Shown: positions 9,001 through 16,114 of the stretch, piece by piece
Position numbering within the stretch: the stretch's first letter is position 1
Layout: each line of letters begins with the position of its first letter
NCBI GenBank assembly: GCA_024692885.1
Contig: JAILLZ010000145.1
Location: forward strand, 1 to 35,506
Direction: 5' to 3'
DNA from: Lachnospiraceae bacterium
GTDB lineage: Bacteria; Bacillota; Clostridia; Lachnospirales; Lachnospiraceae
DNA length: 35,506 bases
Position numbers and translations under genes: made by a program
Notes under the pieces: model-generated
What the model saw: only the letters and a program-made list of their open reading frames with translations
Database searches by the model: none
What the model was told of the DNA's origin: nothing

Positions 9001-9189
9001 AACCACTTTAAGGTCGTGAAGGTTTGCGGAGTCATAAAAAGCGTCCGCAGAAATCCTCAGATCTTCGCAAGACGCTTTAAGTCCTGAGAACATAGCTACC
9101 CCCAGAACAGTTATGACCGAAATAGCGACAAAACGCTTTTTCTCTTTTGAAATTGTACGAATTATATCCTTACCGTAAGCTTTTATCAT
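6064..9189 (-). CDS. ABC transporter permease, FtsX/MacB type, with large coiled-coil extracellular domain
   Basis: The protein is 1041 aa, with an N-terminal membrane helix (about 20-40), a large extracellular region, two FtsX-type membrane blocks (about 495-620 and 895-1030) and a second extracellular domain between them. The first extracellular part holds a highly acidic Asp/Ser/Asn linker (about 155-185) and long Glu/Lys/Leu/Ala coiled coil (about 275-450). The second has another low-complexity linker near residue 750. Two ATGs lie two codons apart; I chose 9189 because GGAGG abuts the first ATG (9195) and is 6 nt from the second. The ATPase is encoded 64 nt upstream. Family knowledge: such pairs move or release peptides, lipids or antibiotics, or activate wall hydrolases. 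Substrate cannot be told; mechanotransmission rather than transport is possible. Confidence 0.85.
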   Translation of the reverse strand: MIKAYGKDIIRTISKEKKRFVAISVITVLGVAMFSGLKASCEDLRISADAFYDSANLHDLKVVSTLGLDDDDIKALSDIDEVELADGGYSESVTAIAGDKSTNAVVKTISKNDYDMPTLISGSMPEKEGEAGVTKEFLDELGISVGDYVEVEIVEDSSGDSDNGDDSSDNSDSGNDTDDKEDDENGLTVFEFKIVGTIIDPSNVTNPDGTTAFRSGTTEDLPIFVTWDSVNSDVYTYINIKVKDAEELLCYSKEYENKIQSVKAYIEDNVKSEREKERYDKVYGEAMEEYEDAKADALDELYDAKKKLIDAEEEYRKGKRELEDAYEELTKNSDTLESNKTALKNQKSELEKNKTELENAIADLTAAEPLYAMNIDYYLATLGELNAKLEAVVQGLATIATSETKLETAEKELEEGWTTYNDSVAELEDALKEINDGWNDYYKGKAEADEELADALDEINDIEYPTWYVQNRNSLTSYKNVGSDADSIEAIGTVFPIVFLIVAILISLTTVTRMVDEDRGLIGVYKALGFTDREIRRKYEVYSVSACVSGAIIGTVFAFLVLPAFICFIFTTMYLFPEYLYTFVPAFGIAGPFVFVAGILFATVRACESELSMTPALLMRPKAPKAGSRVLLERITFIWGRMSFLNKVTARNLFRYKKRMLMTIVGIGGCMALLLFGFSIKDSVTDLMPRQYENTFKYDLMLVGNSDDDKKLKSYLDGNEYVENYIDAEISSVTVKADIESEDVTDSDKADNEKNGTATNSKKSDNEMSFQIIVVEDGEELGEYINFETPENEARTLNDGEVFITQNAANVLGLEVGDKVNAQLINLKQAEVGITAVVKNYLSNYLYMNRATYEELFETYKPNGMLVNFSEKCTDQIKYSKELSKKDGVLTCLSTEDLMEEFSGAFKLINMVVYVVIVMSAALAFVVLFTLSTTNISERERELATIKVLGFFDYEVHQYVDKETLILTAIGIALGIPLGRAFASTLTVILNLPAIYLEVSLHSISYLFAAGLTIFFALLVNFITDKTLDRIDPVGALKAVE

Positions 9190-9253
9190 ATGCATCCTCC
9201 GGAATCTCTCTCAAACCGTGACAATGATATGCTATTTATCCGTACTATGTCTG

Positions 9254-9955
9254 CTACCACTCGATGGTTTCCACCGAAACCGGATGATCGTTGGTAGTCA
9301 TCTCCGTGACTTTTCCGCTCTTAAATCTTATGAGACGGTCTGCCATAGGTGCTATGGCTGAATTGTGTGTGATAATTATTACTGTTATTCCGTTATTTCT
9401 GCAGGTGTCCTGAAGAAGCTTCAGTATCTGCTTACCCGTGGCATAATCCAGCGCACCGGTAGGCTCATCACACAAAAGGAGCTTCGGATTTTTTGCTAGA
9501 GCTCTTGCTATGGAAACTCTCTGCTGCTCACCACCCGAAAGCTGCGAAGGGAAATTTGACTTTCTCTCGGAAAGCCCCACTTCGTCGAGCACTTCGGAAG
9601 GAACAAGCGCATCATCGCAAACCTGAGTTGCAAGCTCCACGTTTTCCAAGGCCGTAAGGTTCGGTACCAGGTTGTAAAACTGGAACACGAAACCTATGTC
9701 GCTCCTTCTGTATTTTACAAGTTCATTTTTTGTATACTTGGTTACCTCCGAACCGTCCACAAATATTTCTCCCGTGGTGGCAGTGTCCATACCACCAAGG
9801 ATGTTTAGGGCCGTGGTTTTTCCGGCTCCGGATGAACCGACGATAATCGCAAGTTCTCCTTTTTCCACATTGAAGCTGGCATCATCCAACGCCCTTATTG
9901 TGGTCTCCCCGGTCTTGTATTCTTTAACGATGTTTTTAAACTCTATATACGACAT
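9254..9955 (-). CDS. ABC transporter ATP-binding protein (MacB/LolD-like), partner of the FtsX-type permease
   Basis: The 233-aa protein is a complete nucleotide-binding domain: Walker [10 protein letters not shown] (residues 40-48), Q-loop FQFYNL (91-96), signature LSGGEQQR (139-146), Walker B with catalytic Glu LLLCDEP (159-165) and a switch His in IITHN. The pattern is that of the LolD/MacB/SalX exporter group. The open frame begins at a GTG (9961) that overlaps the ribosome binding site GGAGG (9961-9965); ATG 9955, 5 nt downstream, is the better start. It is directly upstream of the 1041-aa permease and should power it from the cytoplasm. Confidence 0.9.
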   Translation of the reverse strand: MSYIEFKNIVKEYKTGETTIRALDDASFNVEKGELAIIVGSSGAGKTTALNILGGMDTATTGEIFVDGSEVTKYTKNELVKYRRSDIGFVFQFYNLVPNLTALENVELATQVCDDALVPSEVLDEVGLSERKSNFPSQLSGGEQQRVSIARALAKNPKLLLCDEPTGALDYATGKQILKLLQDTCRNNGITVIIITHNSAIAPMADRLIRFKSGKVTEMTTNDHPVSVETIEW

Positions 9956-10014
9956 AGGCACCTCCGAATTTTGCTGCCAACCGTACTTCTAATCCAAACA
10001 CCTATAAACTCAAA

Positions 10015-11115
10015 TCAATCGCTGTAATATACATCATATGCCGGATAAACTTTGTAATCCGGATATCTTGTCTCTACGGTCTCCTTTGTGGAAGCAAGTA
10101 TTGCTTTTATATCCGCGCCAAAATCGATAACAAGGTCAAAAGTTATAACCTTGTTTATGTCATCCACGCAAAGTCCGTGAACCTGAAGTATAGAAGGATT
10201 TGTCTTTATAATTGCAATGATTTCCGCTTTGAGCTTTCTCTCGAACTCGTCCTCCTCGTTTGAGGCATAGATTCCGACACTCAAAATCGCTCCGTGCTCC
10301 TTGTAAACTCTGTAGATAATCCTCTTTGAAAGCTTGTGAATCTGCCTTGCTGTGAGGCTGTCGGAAACTTCTATGTTTACGGATCCTATAATTTCGGAAG
10401 GACCGTAATTATGTAAAACAAGGTCATATGCCCCGTTTACTTCATCAAATTCCAAAACTGTCTTTTTTATCTGTGCGGAAAAATCCGGATCAACTCTTTC
10501 TCCTATAAGGCTTCCCAATGGTTCAAGAAGCATCTCAATACCGCTTTTAATGATAAATGCGGATATGATAAGACCAATCAACGCTTCAAGATTCAGTCCC
10601 ATAGTAAGGCTGATGATTGCAGCCACCAAAGTACCCGTTGAGAGAACCGCATCAAACATCGCATCGGAACCTGATGCCACAAGAGCCTGGGCATGCACTT
10701 TTTCACCGACGCTCTTCACATATCTTCCGCAAAGTATCTTGGCAAAAATACCCACAACGATGATTACAAGAGATACATTATTGTACTCTGCCGCCTCCGG
10801 ATGAATGAGCGCCACGATGGACTCCTTCGCAGCCGTAATACCTGCTGCAAGAACGATGGCCGCTACCACAGCTGATGTCAGGTACTCTATTCTTCCGTAT
10901 CCGTATGGATGCTTTTTGTCCGGCTTTTTCTGTGAAAGCTTCGTTCCGAGAATCGTAATTATCGAAGACAGTGCGTCTCCGGTGTTGTTTACCGCATCAA
11001 GTATGATGGCGATAGATCCCGTCACAACTCCCACAAATATCTTAAAAATTACAAGAACTATATTCACAGCAATTGCTATGACACTGGTTCTAACTATTTC
11101 TCTTCCTCTGTCCAT
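10015..11115 (-). CDS. Cation diffusion facilitator family metal efflux protein
   Basis: The 366-aa protein has about five or six membrane helices in its first 200 residues and a hydrophilic C-terminal domain, as in CDF exporters. Metal-site candidates: D40 and N43-x3-D47 in the second helix (DAVNNTGDALSS), and D151-x3-D155 in the fifth. The family signature HPYGYGRIEYL (69-79) is present. The Asn in place of one Asp/His resembles manganese- or iron-type CDF members more than zinc-specific ones, so the metal is uncertain. The C-terminal part (about 205-366) is longer than the usual single cytoplasmic domain and may hold two copies. Its ATG lies inside the end of the upstream HAD gene (22-nt overlap), pointing to translational coupling. 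Confidence 0.88.
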   Translation of the reverse strand: MDRGREIVRTSVIAIAVNIVLVIFKIFVGVVTGSIAIILDAVNNTGDALSSIITILGTKLSQKKPDKKHPYGYGRIEYLTSAVVAAIVLAAGITAAKESIVALIHPEAAEYNNVSLVIIVVGIFAKILCGRYVKSVGEKVHAQALVASGSDAMFDAVLSTGTLVAAIISLTMGLNLEALIGLIISAFIIKSGIEMLLEPLGSLIGERVDPDFSAQIKKTVLEFDEVNGAYDLVLHNYGPSEIIGSVNIEVSDSLTARQIHKLSKRIIYRVYKEHGAILSVGIYASNEEDEFERKLKAEIIAIIKTNPSILQVHGLCVDDINKVITFDLVIDFGADIKAILASTKETVETRYPDYKVYPAYDVYYSD

Positions 11116-11729
11116 TCGATTTTCACTCCATAACCTGCAAGCTCTTTTATCGCCTCATTGATACCTTTAAAAACAAATGCGTTGATTCCGTTCTTTCTTG
11201 CGGCCTCAACATTGTCTTCCCTGTCATCCATAAATATGGTCTCTGCACCGTTAAGATTGAACTCTTTTAAGAGTTCCTCATATATCCTGTCGTCAGGTTT
11301 GATAAGCTTACATCTGTACGAAAAAAGTTCTCCGTCCAGCATAGGTAAGAAACTTAAGGCATCATCCTTTGACTGTTCATATGCCCAGTCGCTGTAATTT
11401 GAAAGTATATATACCTTATATCCGCTTGCTTTGCAGGCTTCTATAAGTTTTTTTGTATAATCAAACTGCGATAAAGCGTCGCCTATGTTTTCAAAGAACT
11501 CTGTTATCTCTTTTTCCAGTCGAGGGATAACCGCAACCATGGATGCGACAAATTCCTCCTTTGTCATTATTCCCTCGTCGGACTTGTCCCAGACACCACT
11601 CTTGAAAATCTTCTCCTCGAACTCATCGATGTCTCCTGCAGTCATGCCGCATTTTCTCATGACTTTGTATGGATCCCATTCCACAAGAACATTTCCGACA
11701 TCAAACACTATGTTGCTAATCTCTGTCAT
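11094..11729 (-). CDS. HAD-superfamily hydrolase, YihX-like subfamily IA phosphatase
   Basis: The 211-aa protein has the HAD motifs: nucleophile D10 in FDVGNVLVEWD, motif II LSN, motif III Lys in IKPD, and motif IV FMDDREDN. The D-x-G-N form of motif I, with Gly where many HADs have a second Asp, is normal for the YihX (glucose-1-phosphate phosphatase) group. A helical cap lies between motifs I and II. It probably dephosphorylates a small metabolite in the cytoplasm; the substrate cannot be assigned. GGGAG lies 6 nt before the ATG. It sits 12 nt after larE and overlaps the CDF gene. Confidence 0.85.
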   Translation of the reverse strand: MTEISNIVFDVGNVLVEWDPYKVMRKCGMTAGDIDEFEEKIFKSGVWDKSDEGIMTKEEFVASMVAVIPRLEKEITEFFENIGDALSQFDYTKKLIEACKASGYKVYILSNYSDWAYEQSKDDALSFLPMLDGELFSYRCKLIKPDDRIYEELLKEFNLNGAETIFMDDREDNVEAARKNGINAFVFKGINEAIKELAGYGVKIEWTEEEK

Positions 11730-11741
11730 TTCTGTCTCCCA

Positions 11742-12554
11742 CTATTTTAATACTTCATTCATGCTGCCCATACGATAACCTTTTAAATCCAGGCTCACAT
11801 ATTCAAAGCCTGCCTCCTTAAACCTGTCGTATACAAGATTTCTGAAACCCTCATCCAAAAATTTGTTTATATCTTCAGGCAACACTTCTATTCTTGCAAT
11901 CTTTCCGTGAATGCGAACCCTTACCTGATGAAAACCGCTGTCGTAAAGAAAGTTTTCCGCCTTATCCACCATGATAAGTCCTTCTCTTGTTATTGGATTT
12001 CCGTACGGAAATCTTGTTGCAAGACATGCGTAAGCACTCTTATTCCATGTCGGAAGATTAAGTTCTTTTGAAAGTGCTCTGATATCGGCTTTTGTAAAGC
12101 CAAGATTCTTAAGTGGGCTCTCAATTCCAAGTTCTTTAAGGGCCTTTATACCAGGTCTGTAATCCCCCTCATCATCCTTATTTGATCCATCGCAAACAAC
12201 ACTGATTCCATGTTCGTTTGCAATATTTATAACCTTTGAAAAGATGCTTTTTTTGCAATGGTAACAGCGGTCAGGCGGATTGTTTTTAAATGCATCCGTC
12301 TCAAGCTCGTTGGTTTTTACCTTTATATGCTCTATGCCTTCCGATTTGCAAAACTCGTTTGCTTCCTCCGATTCTCTCGAGAGAAATGATTCGGAAATCG
12401 CGGTAACCGCTATGGCATTTTCTCCGAGAGTGTCATGTGCAACCTTTAAAAGAAAGGTTGAATCCACACCGCTCGAATAAGCTACCGCCACTTTTCCATA
12501 GCTTCTTAACGCGTCTTTCAAAGCCTCATATTTTTCTTGTAACTGATTGTCCAT
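11742..12554 (-). CDS. larE: LarE-like ATP-dependent sacrificial sulfur transferase (copy 1)
   Basis: The 270-aa protein has the PP-loop ATPase motif YSSGVDS (26-32), PDRCYHCKK (94-102) and ACLATRFPYG (176-185). Family knowledge: LarE adenylylates and then sulfurates the pincer pyridinium cofactor of lactate racemase, using a cysteine sulfur or a [4Fe-4S]-bound sulfide. C97, C100 and C177 fit the three-cysteine pattern of cluster-containing LarE proteins, with C177 at the place of the sacrificial cysteine. No larA, larB or larC is in the window. AGGAGG lies 4 nt before the ATG. It heads a run with HAD, CDF and ABC genes, next to the LysR gene of the sulfur island. The true sulfur acceptor may not be the lactate racemase cofactor. 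Confidence 0.85.
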   Translation of the reverse strand: MDNQLQEKYEALKDALRSYGKVAVAYSSGVDSTFLLKVAHDTLGENAIAVTAISESFLSRESEEANEFCKSEGIEHIKVKTNELETDAFKNNPPDRCYHCKKSIFSKVINIANEHGISVVCDGSNKDDEGDYRPGIKALKELGIESPLKNLGFTKADIRALSKELNLPTWNKSAYACLATRFPYGNPITREGLIMVDKAENFLYDSGFHQVRVRIHGKIARIEVLPEDINKFLDEGFRNLVYDRFKEAGFEYVSLDLKGYRMGSMNEVLK

Positions 12555-12590
12555 ATAACCTCCTGCCTGTAAAAAATCCCTTATATACAG

Positions 12591-12609
12591 GTGGCTATAA
12601 TTATACCAC
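12591..12609 (-). promoter_or_regulatory. Extended -10 promoter inside a palindrome, before larE copy 1
   Basis: The minus strand has TGGTATAAT, an extended -10 box (TATAAT at 12605-12600). It lies in the inverted repeat GTGG-TATAATTATA-G-CCAC. No good -35 box is seen. A palindrome over the -10 box is a natural repressor site; alternatively it is an RNA hairpin near the 5' end. Confidence 0.45.
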
Positions 12610-12611
12610 TT

Positions 12612-13514
12612 TTAGACCTCTTTGTGTTTTTCAAGTTTCTCTATAAAGGTCTTTCCCATATCGCTTAATTCCTGACCTTTTCTCACGATATATCCAAAGG
12701 TGAGCATCTCGTCTTCCTTCAGTTTTACTGCAGTAAGCTCATTGGTATTGAGACTGTCCCCAAGCATGGCGGCTCCCACGGCATATCCGTCAAGTCCAAG
12801 CATAAGCTCCATGGATGTGGCTCTCTCGTTAGTGCTTATGACTCTCTTATAATCATATGTAGCCAACGCTTCCTCTCTGTAATAGAAGGATGTATTGTCT
12901 CCCTGGTCAAAAACCATACAAGGATAGTCTTTGAGGTCCTCGAGTGAAAGTTCCTCGCTGTCAGCCAATGGATGGTCCTTTCTTAAGTAAACATAAGTGT
13001 CTCTTGTAAAGAGCTCATGAAACTCCAGTGACGCATCGGCAAACACCTTTTTAAAGGTATTCTTGTTGAAATCGCTGAGCGCTATGACTCCGACCTCACT
13101 CTTCAATGTTTTTACGTCATCTATTACTTCGCTTGTCTGAGTTTCCCTGATGGAAAACTGATATTCCGGAAAATCATACTCCTTAACCGTATCAATAAAT
13201 GCATTTACGGCTACAGTGTAATGCTGCATTGAAACCGAAAAAGTAGGTCTGTTGCTCTCGGATTTCAAAAATCGCTCCTCGACCCTTTCAAACTGCTCCA
13301 CCGCACTTCTTGCATAAGCTATGAATGAAGCTCCGGCCGATGTGGTTACGACTCCGTTATGAACTCTCTCGAATATCTGAATCTGCAATTCTTTTTCCAA
13401 GTCTCTAACCGCACTTGAAAGTCCTGGTTGCGAAACATACAGTTTGTCTGCAGCCTTTCTCATGGAACATTCTTCATCTATCGCAATTACGTATTTCAAC
13501 TGTAGTATGGTCAT
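12612..13514 (-). CDS. LysR-family transcriptional regulator (probable regulator of the sulfur island)
   Basis: The 300-aa protein has an N-terminal winged helix-turn-helix (residues 1-60, with AADKLYVSQPGLSSAVRDLE) and a LysR substrate-binding domain (about 88-295). Its length is typical. An in-frame GTG at 13556 exists, but ATG 13514, with GAGGGAG 8 nt upstream, is the better start. It is a separate unit after the terminator of the cysK-patB-PLP operon, with its own promoter. Family knowledge: LysR proteins such as CysB, CysL and YtlI control cysteine and sulfur genes and bind ATA-N6-TAT-like palindromes. Three such palindromes lie before promoters in this island, so I infer it controls them; the co-inducer could be O-acetylserine or a related compound. 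Confidence 0.88.
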   Translation of the reverse strand: MTILQLKYVIAIDEECSMRKAADKLYVSQPGLSSAVRDLEKELQIQIFERVHNGVVTTSAGASFIAYARSAVEQFERVEERFLKSESNRPTFSVSMQHYTVAVNAFIDTVKEYDFPEYQFSIRETQTSEVIDDVKTLKSEVGVIALSDFNKNTFKKVFADASLEFHELFTRDTYVYLRKDHPLADSEELSLEDLKDYPCMVFDQGDNTSFYYREEALATYDYKRVISTNERATSMELMLGLDGYAVGAAMLGDSLNTNELTAVKLKEDEMLTFGYIVRKGQELSDMGKTFIEKLEKHKEV

Positions 13515-13546
13515 GATTAAAACTCCCTCATCCGTATTTTCACGAT

Positions 13547-13618
13547 ATTTTAGCACACTACAGTATTAAATTTCAATGATTTGTTTACGCTAAGACACTA
13601 CATTTAAAGCAATACTGT
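13547..13618 (-). promoter_or_regulatory. Promoter and repeats upstream of the LysR gene
   Basis: TTGAAA (13576-13571) and extended -10 TGCTAAAAT (ending at 13547) have an 18-nt spacer. Around them lie the inverted pair ACAGTATT (13560-13567) / AATACTGT (13611-13618) and the direct repeat ACACTACA (13555-13562 and 13595-13602). These may be autoregulatory sites; they differ from the CTTATA palindromes elsewhere in the island. Confidence 0.5.
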
Positions 13619-13648
13619 TACACCGCATTTACGTTTCTTTTCATGTAC

Positions 13649-13685
13649 AAAAAGAACCCGCTGCACTATGTACAACGGGTTCCCT
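13649..13685 (-). terminator. Terminator of the cysK-patB-PLP operon
   Basis: On the minus strand GAACCCG (13682-13676) pairs with CGGGTTC (13660-13654), followed by a T-run. It lies 20-55 nt after the stop of the trans-sulfuration gene. Confidence 0.8.
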
Positions 13686-13703
13686 TTATAAGAAGGATTA
13701 ATG

Positions 13704-14861
13704 CTATAAACTTTTTTTGTACGAATTGAAAACGTCCTCGAAATCGGAAATCAAATCTTCCGCATCTTCTATTCCAACCGAGAGTCGTAATACTCTTTCG
13801 TTGATTCCGTTTTTCTCAAGCACATCCCTTGGCACATCGGCATGAGTCTGGTTCACGGGATAGGTGATGAGTGTCTCTGTGCCTCCCAAGCTTTCCGCAA
13901 AATAGATAAGCTTCAGATTCTTCAAAATATGCTCCACCAGTTCCTTTGACTCCACCTCGAAAGTGAGCATTGCACCGAAACCTCGAGCCTGTTTTTTCAT
14001 GATCTCATACCCCGGATGTTCTTCAAGTCCCGGATATATGACTCTCTTTACATAGCTGTTTGTTTTCAAATATGTGGCAAGCTTCTTTGCATTTTCCTCC
14101 GCCCTGTCCATTCTGACGGAAAGAGTTCTGATTCCTCTTAAGATAAGCCAGCTGTCAAAAGGGGAAAGTCCCGCTCCGACAGTCTTGTAGATATATCTGA
14201 GTCTCTCAATAAGTTTCTCATCTTTCAGCACCACAAATCCGCCTATGGTGTCGTGATGACCGCCCAAAAACTTTGTTCCGGAATGGATCACTATATCAGC
14301 ACCGAGAACAAGAGGATTCTGAAAATACGGAGAAAGGAAGGTATTGTCCACTATGAGAAGGACACCTTTCTTGTGACACTCCGCAGCCAGTTCTTCGATG
14401 TCCGTCACGTTCATCATAGGGTTTGTCGGAGTCTCCAGATACACCGCTTTTGTATTCTCGGTGAAAAGTTCACTGTATTCTCCCTTCGATAAATCCGTTG
14501 CCGTGAATGTGAGGCCATTCTTCCTGTTTATCTCGTTGAAGAGTCTCACGCTGCCGCCGTAGAGGTCAGCATCTATAATGATGTTGTCCCCCGGCGAGAA
14601 CAACTCCATCACATTGGCTATGGCAGCCATTCCGCTGGAGAACGCCAAGGCATCCTCGCCATGCTCTAAGGTTTTTACCACATACTCAAGCTGCTGCCTG
14701 GTAGGATTTTGCATCCTGGTGTAATCAAATCCCGTACTCTCTCCCAAGCCCCCATGGGCGAAAGTAGCTGTTTGATATATCGGGTAGCTCAAAGCTCCCC
14801 ACTGATCCGACAAAGATTTGTCCGATAACTGACAGATAGTATTAATGCTGTACTGATTCAT
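13704..14861 (-). CDS. Trans-sulfuration family PLP enzyme (cystathionine gamma-synthase/lyase or methionine gamma-lyase type)
   Basis: The 385-aa protein has the Cys/Met-metabolism PLP fold: YTRMQNPT (47-54, Tyr/Arg phosphate contacts from the neighbouring subunit), SSGMAA (75-80), VDNTF with D172 to the pyridine nitrogen, and the PLP lysine K197 in HSGTKFLGGHHD. It is cytoplasmic and usually tetrameric. The SGTKFLGGH form is common in Clostridia, but the family's substrates (O-acetylhomoserine, cystathionine, methionine, homocysteine) cannot be separated by motif alone. Its ATG lies within the last codons of the PatB-like gene (20-nt overlap), so the two are translationally coupled. With CysK and PatB it could interconvert cysteine and homocysteine or degrade S-substituted cysteines. 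Confidence 0.88.
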   Translation of the reverse strand: MNQYSINTICQLSDKSLSDQWGALSYPIYQTATFAHGGLGESTGFDYTRMQNPTRQQLEYVVKTLEHGEDALAFSSGMAAIANVMELFSPGDNIIIDADLYGGSVRLFNEINRKNGLTFTATDLSKGEYSELFTENTKAVYLETPTNPMMNVTDIEELAAECHKKGVLLIVDNTFLSPYFQNPLVLGADIVIHSGTKFLGGHHDTIGGFVVLKDEKLIERLRYIYKTVGAGLSPFDSWLILRGIRTLSVRMDRAEENAKKLATYLKTNSYVKRVIYPGLEEHPGYEIMKKQARGFGAMLTFEVESKELVEHILKNLKLIYFAESLGGTETLITYPVNQTHADVPRDVLEKNGINERVLRLSVGIEDAEDLISDFEDVFNSYKKSL

Positions 14862-16017
14862 ATAACCTATTCATTGCCTCCTTAAGTATTTCCCTCGGGC
14901 AGGCTATATTTATCCTCTCGAAAAGAGCTGTCTCTCTTCCGAAAATGATGCCCGGGTCAAGCCAAAGCTTAGCCCCATCCACTATAATCTTCTCCAATTC
15001 TTTGTGGTCTTTTGATACTTCCGAAAAATCGAGCCAGATGAGGTATGTTCCCTCCGGCTCCACCAGTTTAACCTGCGGAAGCTTTTCTTTTAAAAACTCT
15101 CTGACGTAAGAGAGGTTTTCAGCCAGATATTCTTTCAGTTCTTCCAGCCACTCCTCTCCCTTTTCGTAGACAGACCTGGTTGCCGTCATCCCGAGAGTGT
15201 TTGGCTGACTGTATCCCGTTGCAGCGTTTTCCCTTTCAAACGCCCTGTGAATCTCCTCGTTTGGAATCACTATGTTTGCCACCTGAAGTCCGGCTATGTT
15301 GAAGGTCTTGCTGGCCGATGTTCCAAGTATGGTCTTCTTTTTGTATTTGTCATCCAAAGTCAAAAATGAAGTGTGTCTGTAACCCTTGTACACGAAGTCC
15401 GCATGAATCTCATCAGCAAAAACCAGCACATCATGTTTGAGGCAGATATCTCCCAGCCTCTCAAGTTCTTCCCTTTTCCACACTCTTCCCACCGGATTGT
15501 GCGGACTGCAGAGAACAAACATCTTTACGTCATTCTCGATTATCTTTTTCTCAAAATCTTCAAAATCAATCTCGTAGTGCCCATCCCGGTATACGAGCTG
15601 ATTGTTCACCACTTTTCTGTGATTAAGCTCGATGGTCTCTTTGAAAGGATAATACACCGGCTGCTGAATGATGACCGCATCTCCCGGCTCGGTAAATGCT
15701 CTGATCGCAAGTCCTATGGAATACACTATGCCGGGAACCACACTTAGAGACTTGTTATCAGTCTCTATACCATGTCTTCTCTTAAGCCAGTTTCTCACAG
15801 TATTCTTGTATTCCTCTCCCGGATCCGTGTAACCGAACACTCCGTGACGAACCCTGTCCTCTATATCCTTTAGTATCTCATCAGGCAGTTTAAAATCCAT
15901 ATCCGCCACCCAGAGTGGAAGAAGATCGTCTCTTCCCTTTCTCTCAAGGCAGAAATCCCACTTTATGCTGTCTGTATTATGTCTGTCTAAATAAGTGTCA
16001 AAATCATATTTACCCAT
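14842..16017 (-). CDS. patB: MalY/PatB-type PLP C-S lyase (cystathionine beta-lyase)
   Basis: The 391-aa fold-type I aminotransferase-like protein has LPLWVADMDF (33-42), typical of the MalY/PatB group, CSPHNPVGR (170-178), ADEIHADF (201-208) and the PLP lysine K237 in SASKTFNIAGLQ. Family knowledge: it splits the C-S bond of cystathionine and other S-substituted cysteines, giving a thiol, pyruvate and ammonia. GGAGG precedes ATG 16017. It lies 97 nt after cysK, and that gap contains a strong hairpin (16045-16076), and it overlaps the next PLP gene. In this island it is the natural step that releases the thiol from a cysteine conjugate. Confidence 0.88.
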   Translation of the reverse strand: MGKYDFDTYLDRHNTDSIKWDFCLERKGRDDLLPLWVADMDFKLPDEILKDIEDRVRHGVFGYTDPGEEYKNTVRNWLKRRHGIETDNKSLSVVPGIVYSIGLAIRAFTEPGDAVIIQQPVYYPFKETIELNHRKVVNNQLVYRDGHYEIDFEDFEKKIIENDVKMFVLCSPHNPVGRVWKREELERLGDICLKHDVLVFADEIHADFVYKGYRHTSFLTLDDKYKKKTILGTSASKTFNIAGLQVANIVIPNEEIHRAFERENAATGYSQPNTLGMTATRSVYEKGEEWLEELKEYLAENLSYVREFLKEKLPQVKLVEPEGTYLIWLDFSEVSKDHKELEKIIVDGAKLWLDPGIIFGRETALFERINIACPREILKEAMNRLYESVQH

Positions 16018-16044
16018 AATCTTCTCCTCCGGTTTTTAAATGCA

Positions 16045-16076
16045 ATTGCTCCACGGCGAATGAGCCACGGAGCAAT
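16045..16076 (-). promoter_or_regulatory. 13-bp intercistronic hairpin between cysK and patB
   Basis: In the minus-strand RNA, 16076-16064 pairs with 16057-16045 (11 Watson-Crick and 2 G-U pairs) around a 6-nt loop. The plus strand would have two mismatches instead of the wobble pairs, so the fold fits a minus-strand transcript. No T-run follows. It may be a processing or stability element or a weak attenuator. Confidence 0.55.
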
Positions 16077-16114
16077 CATACTAGGAAGATAGCATATCTC
16101 AAATGATGAGTATA

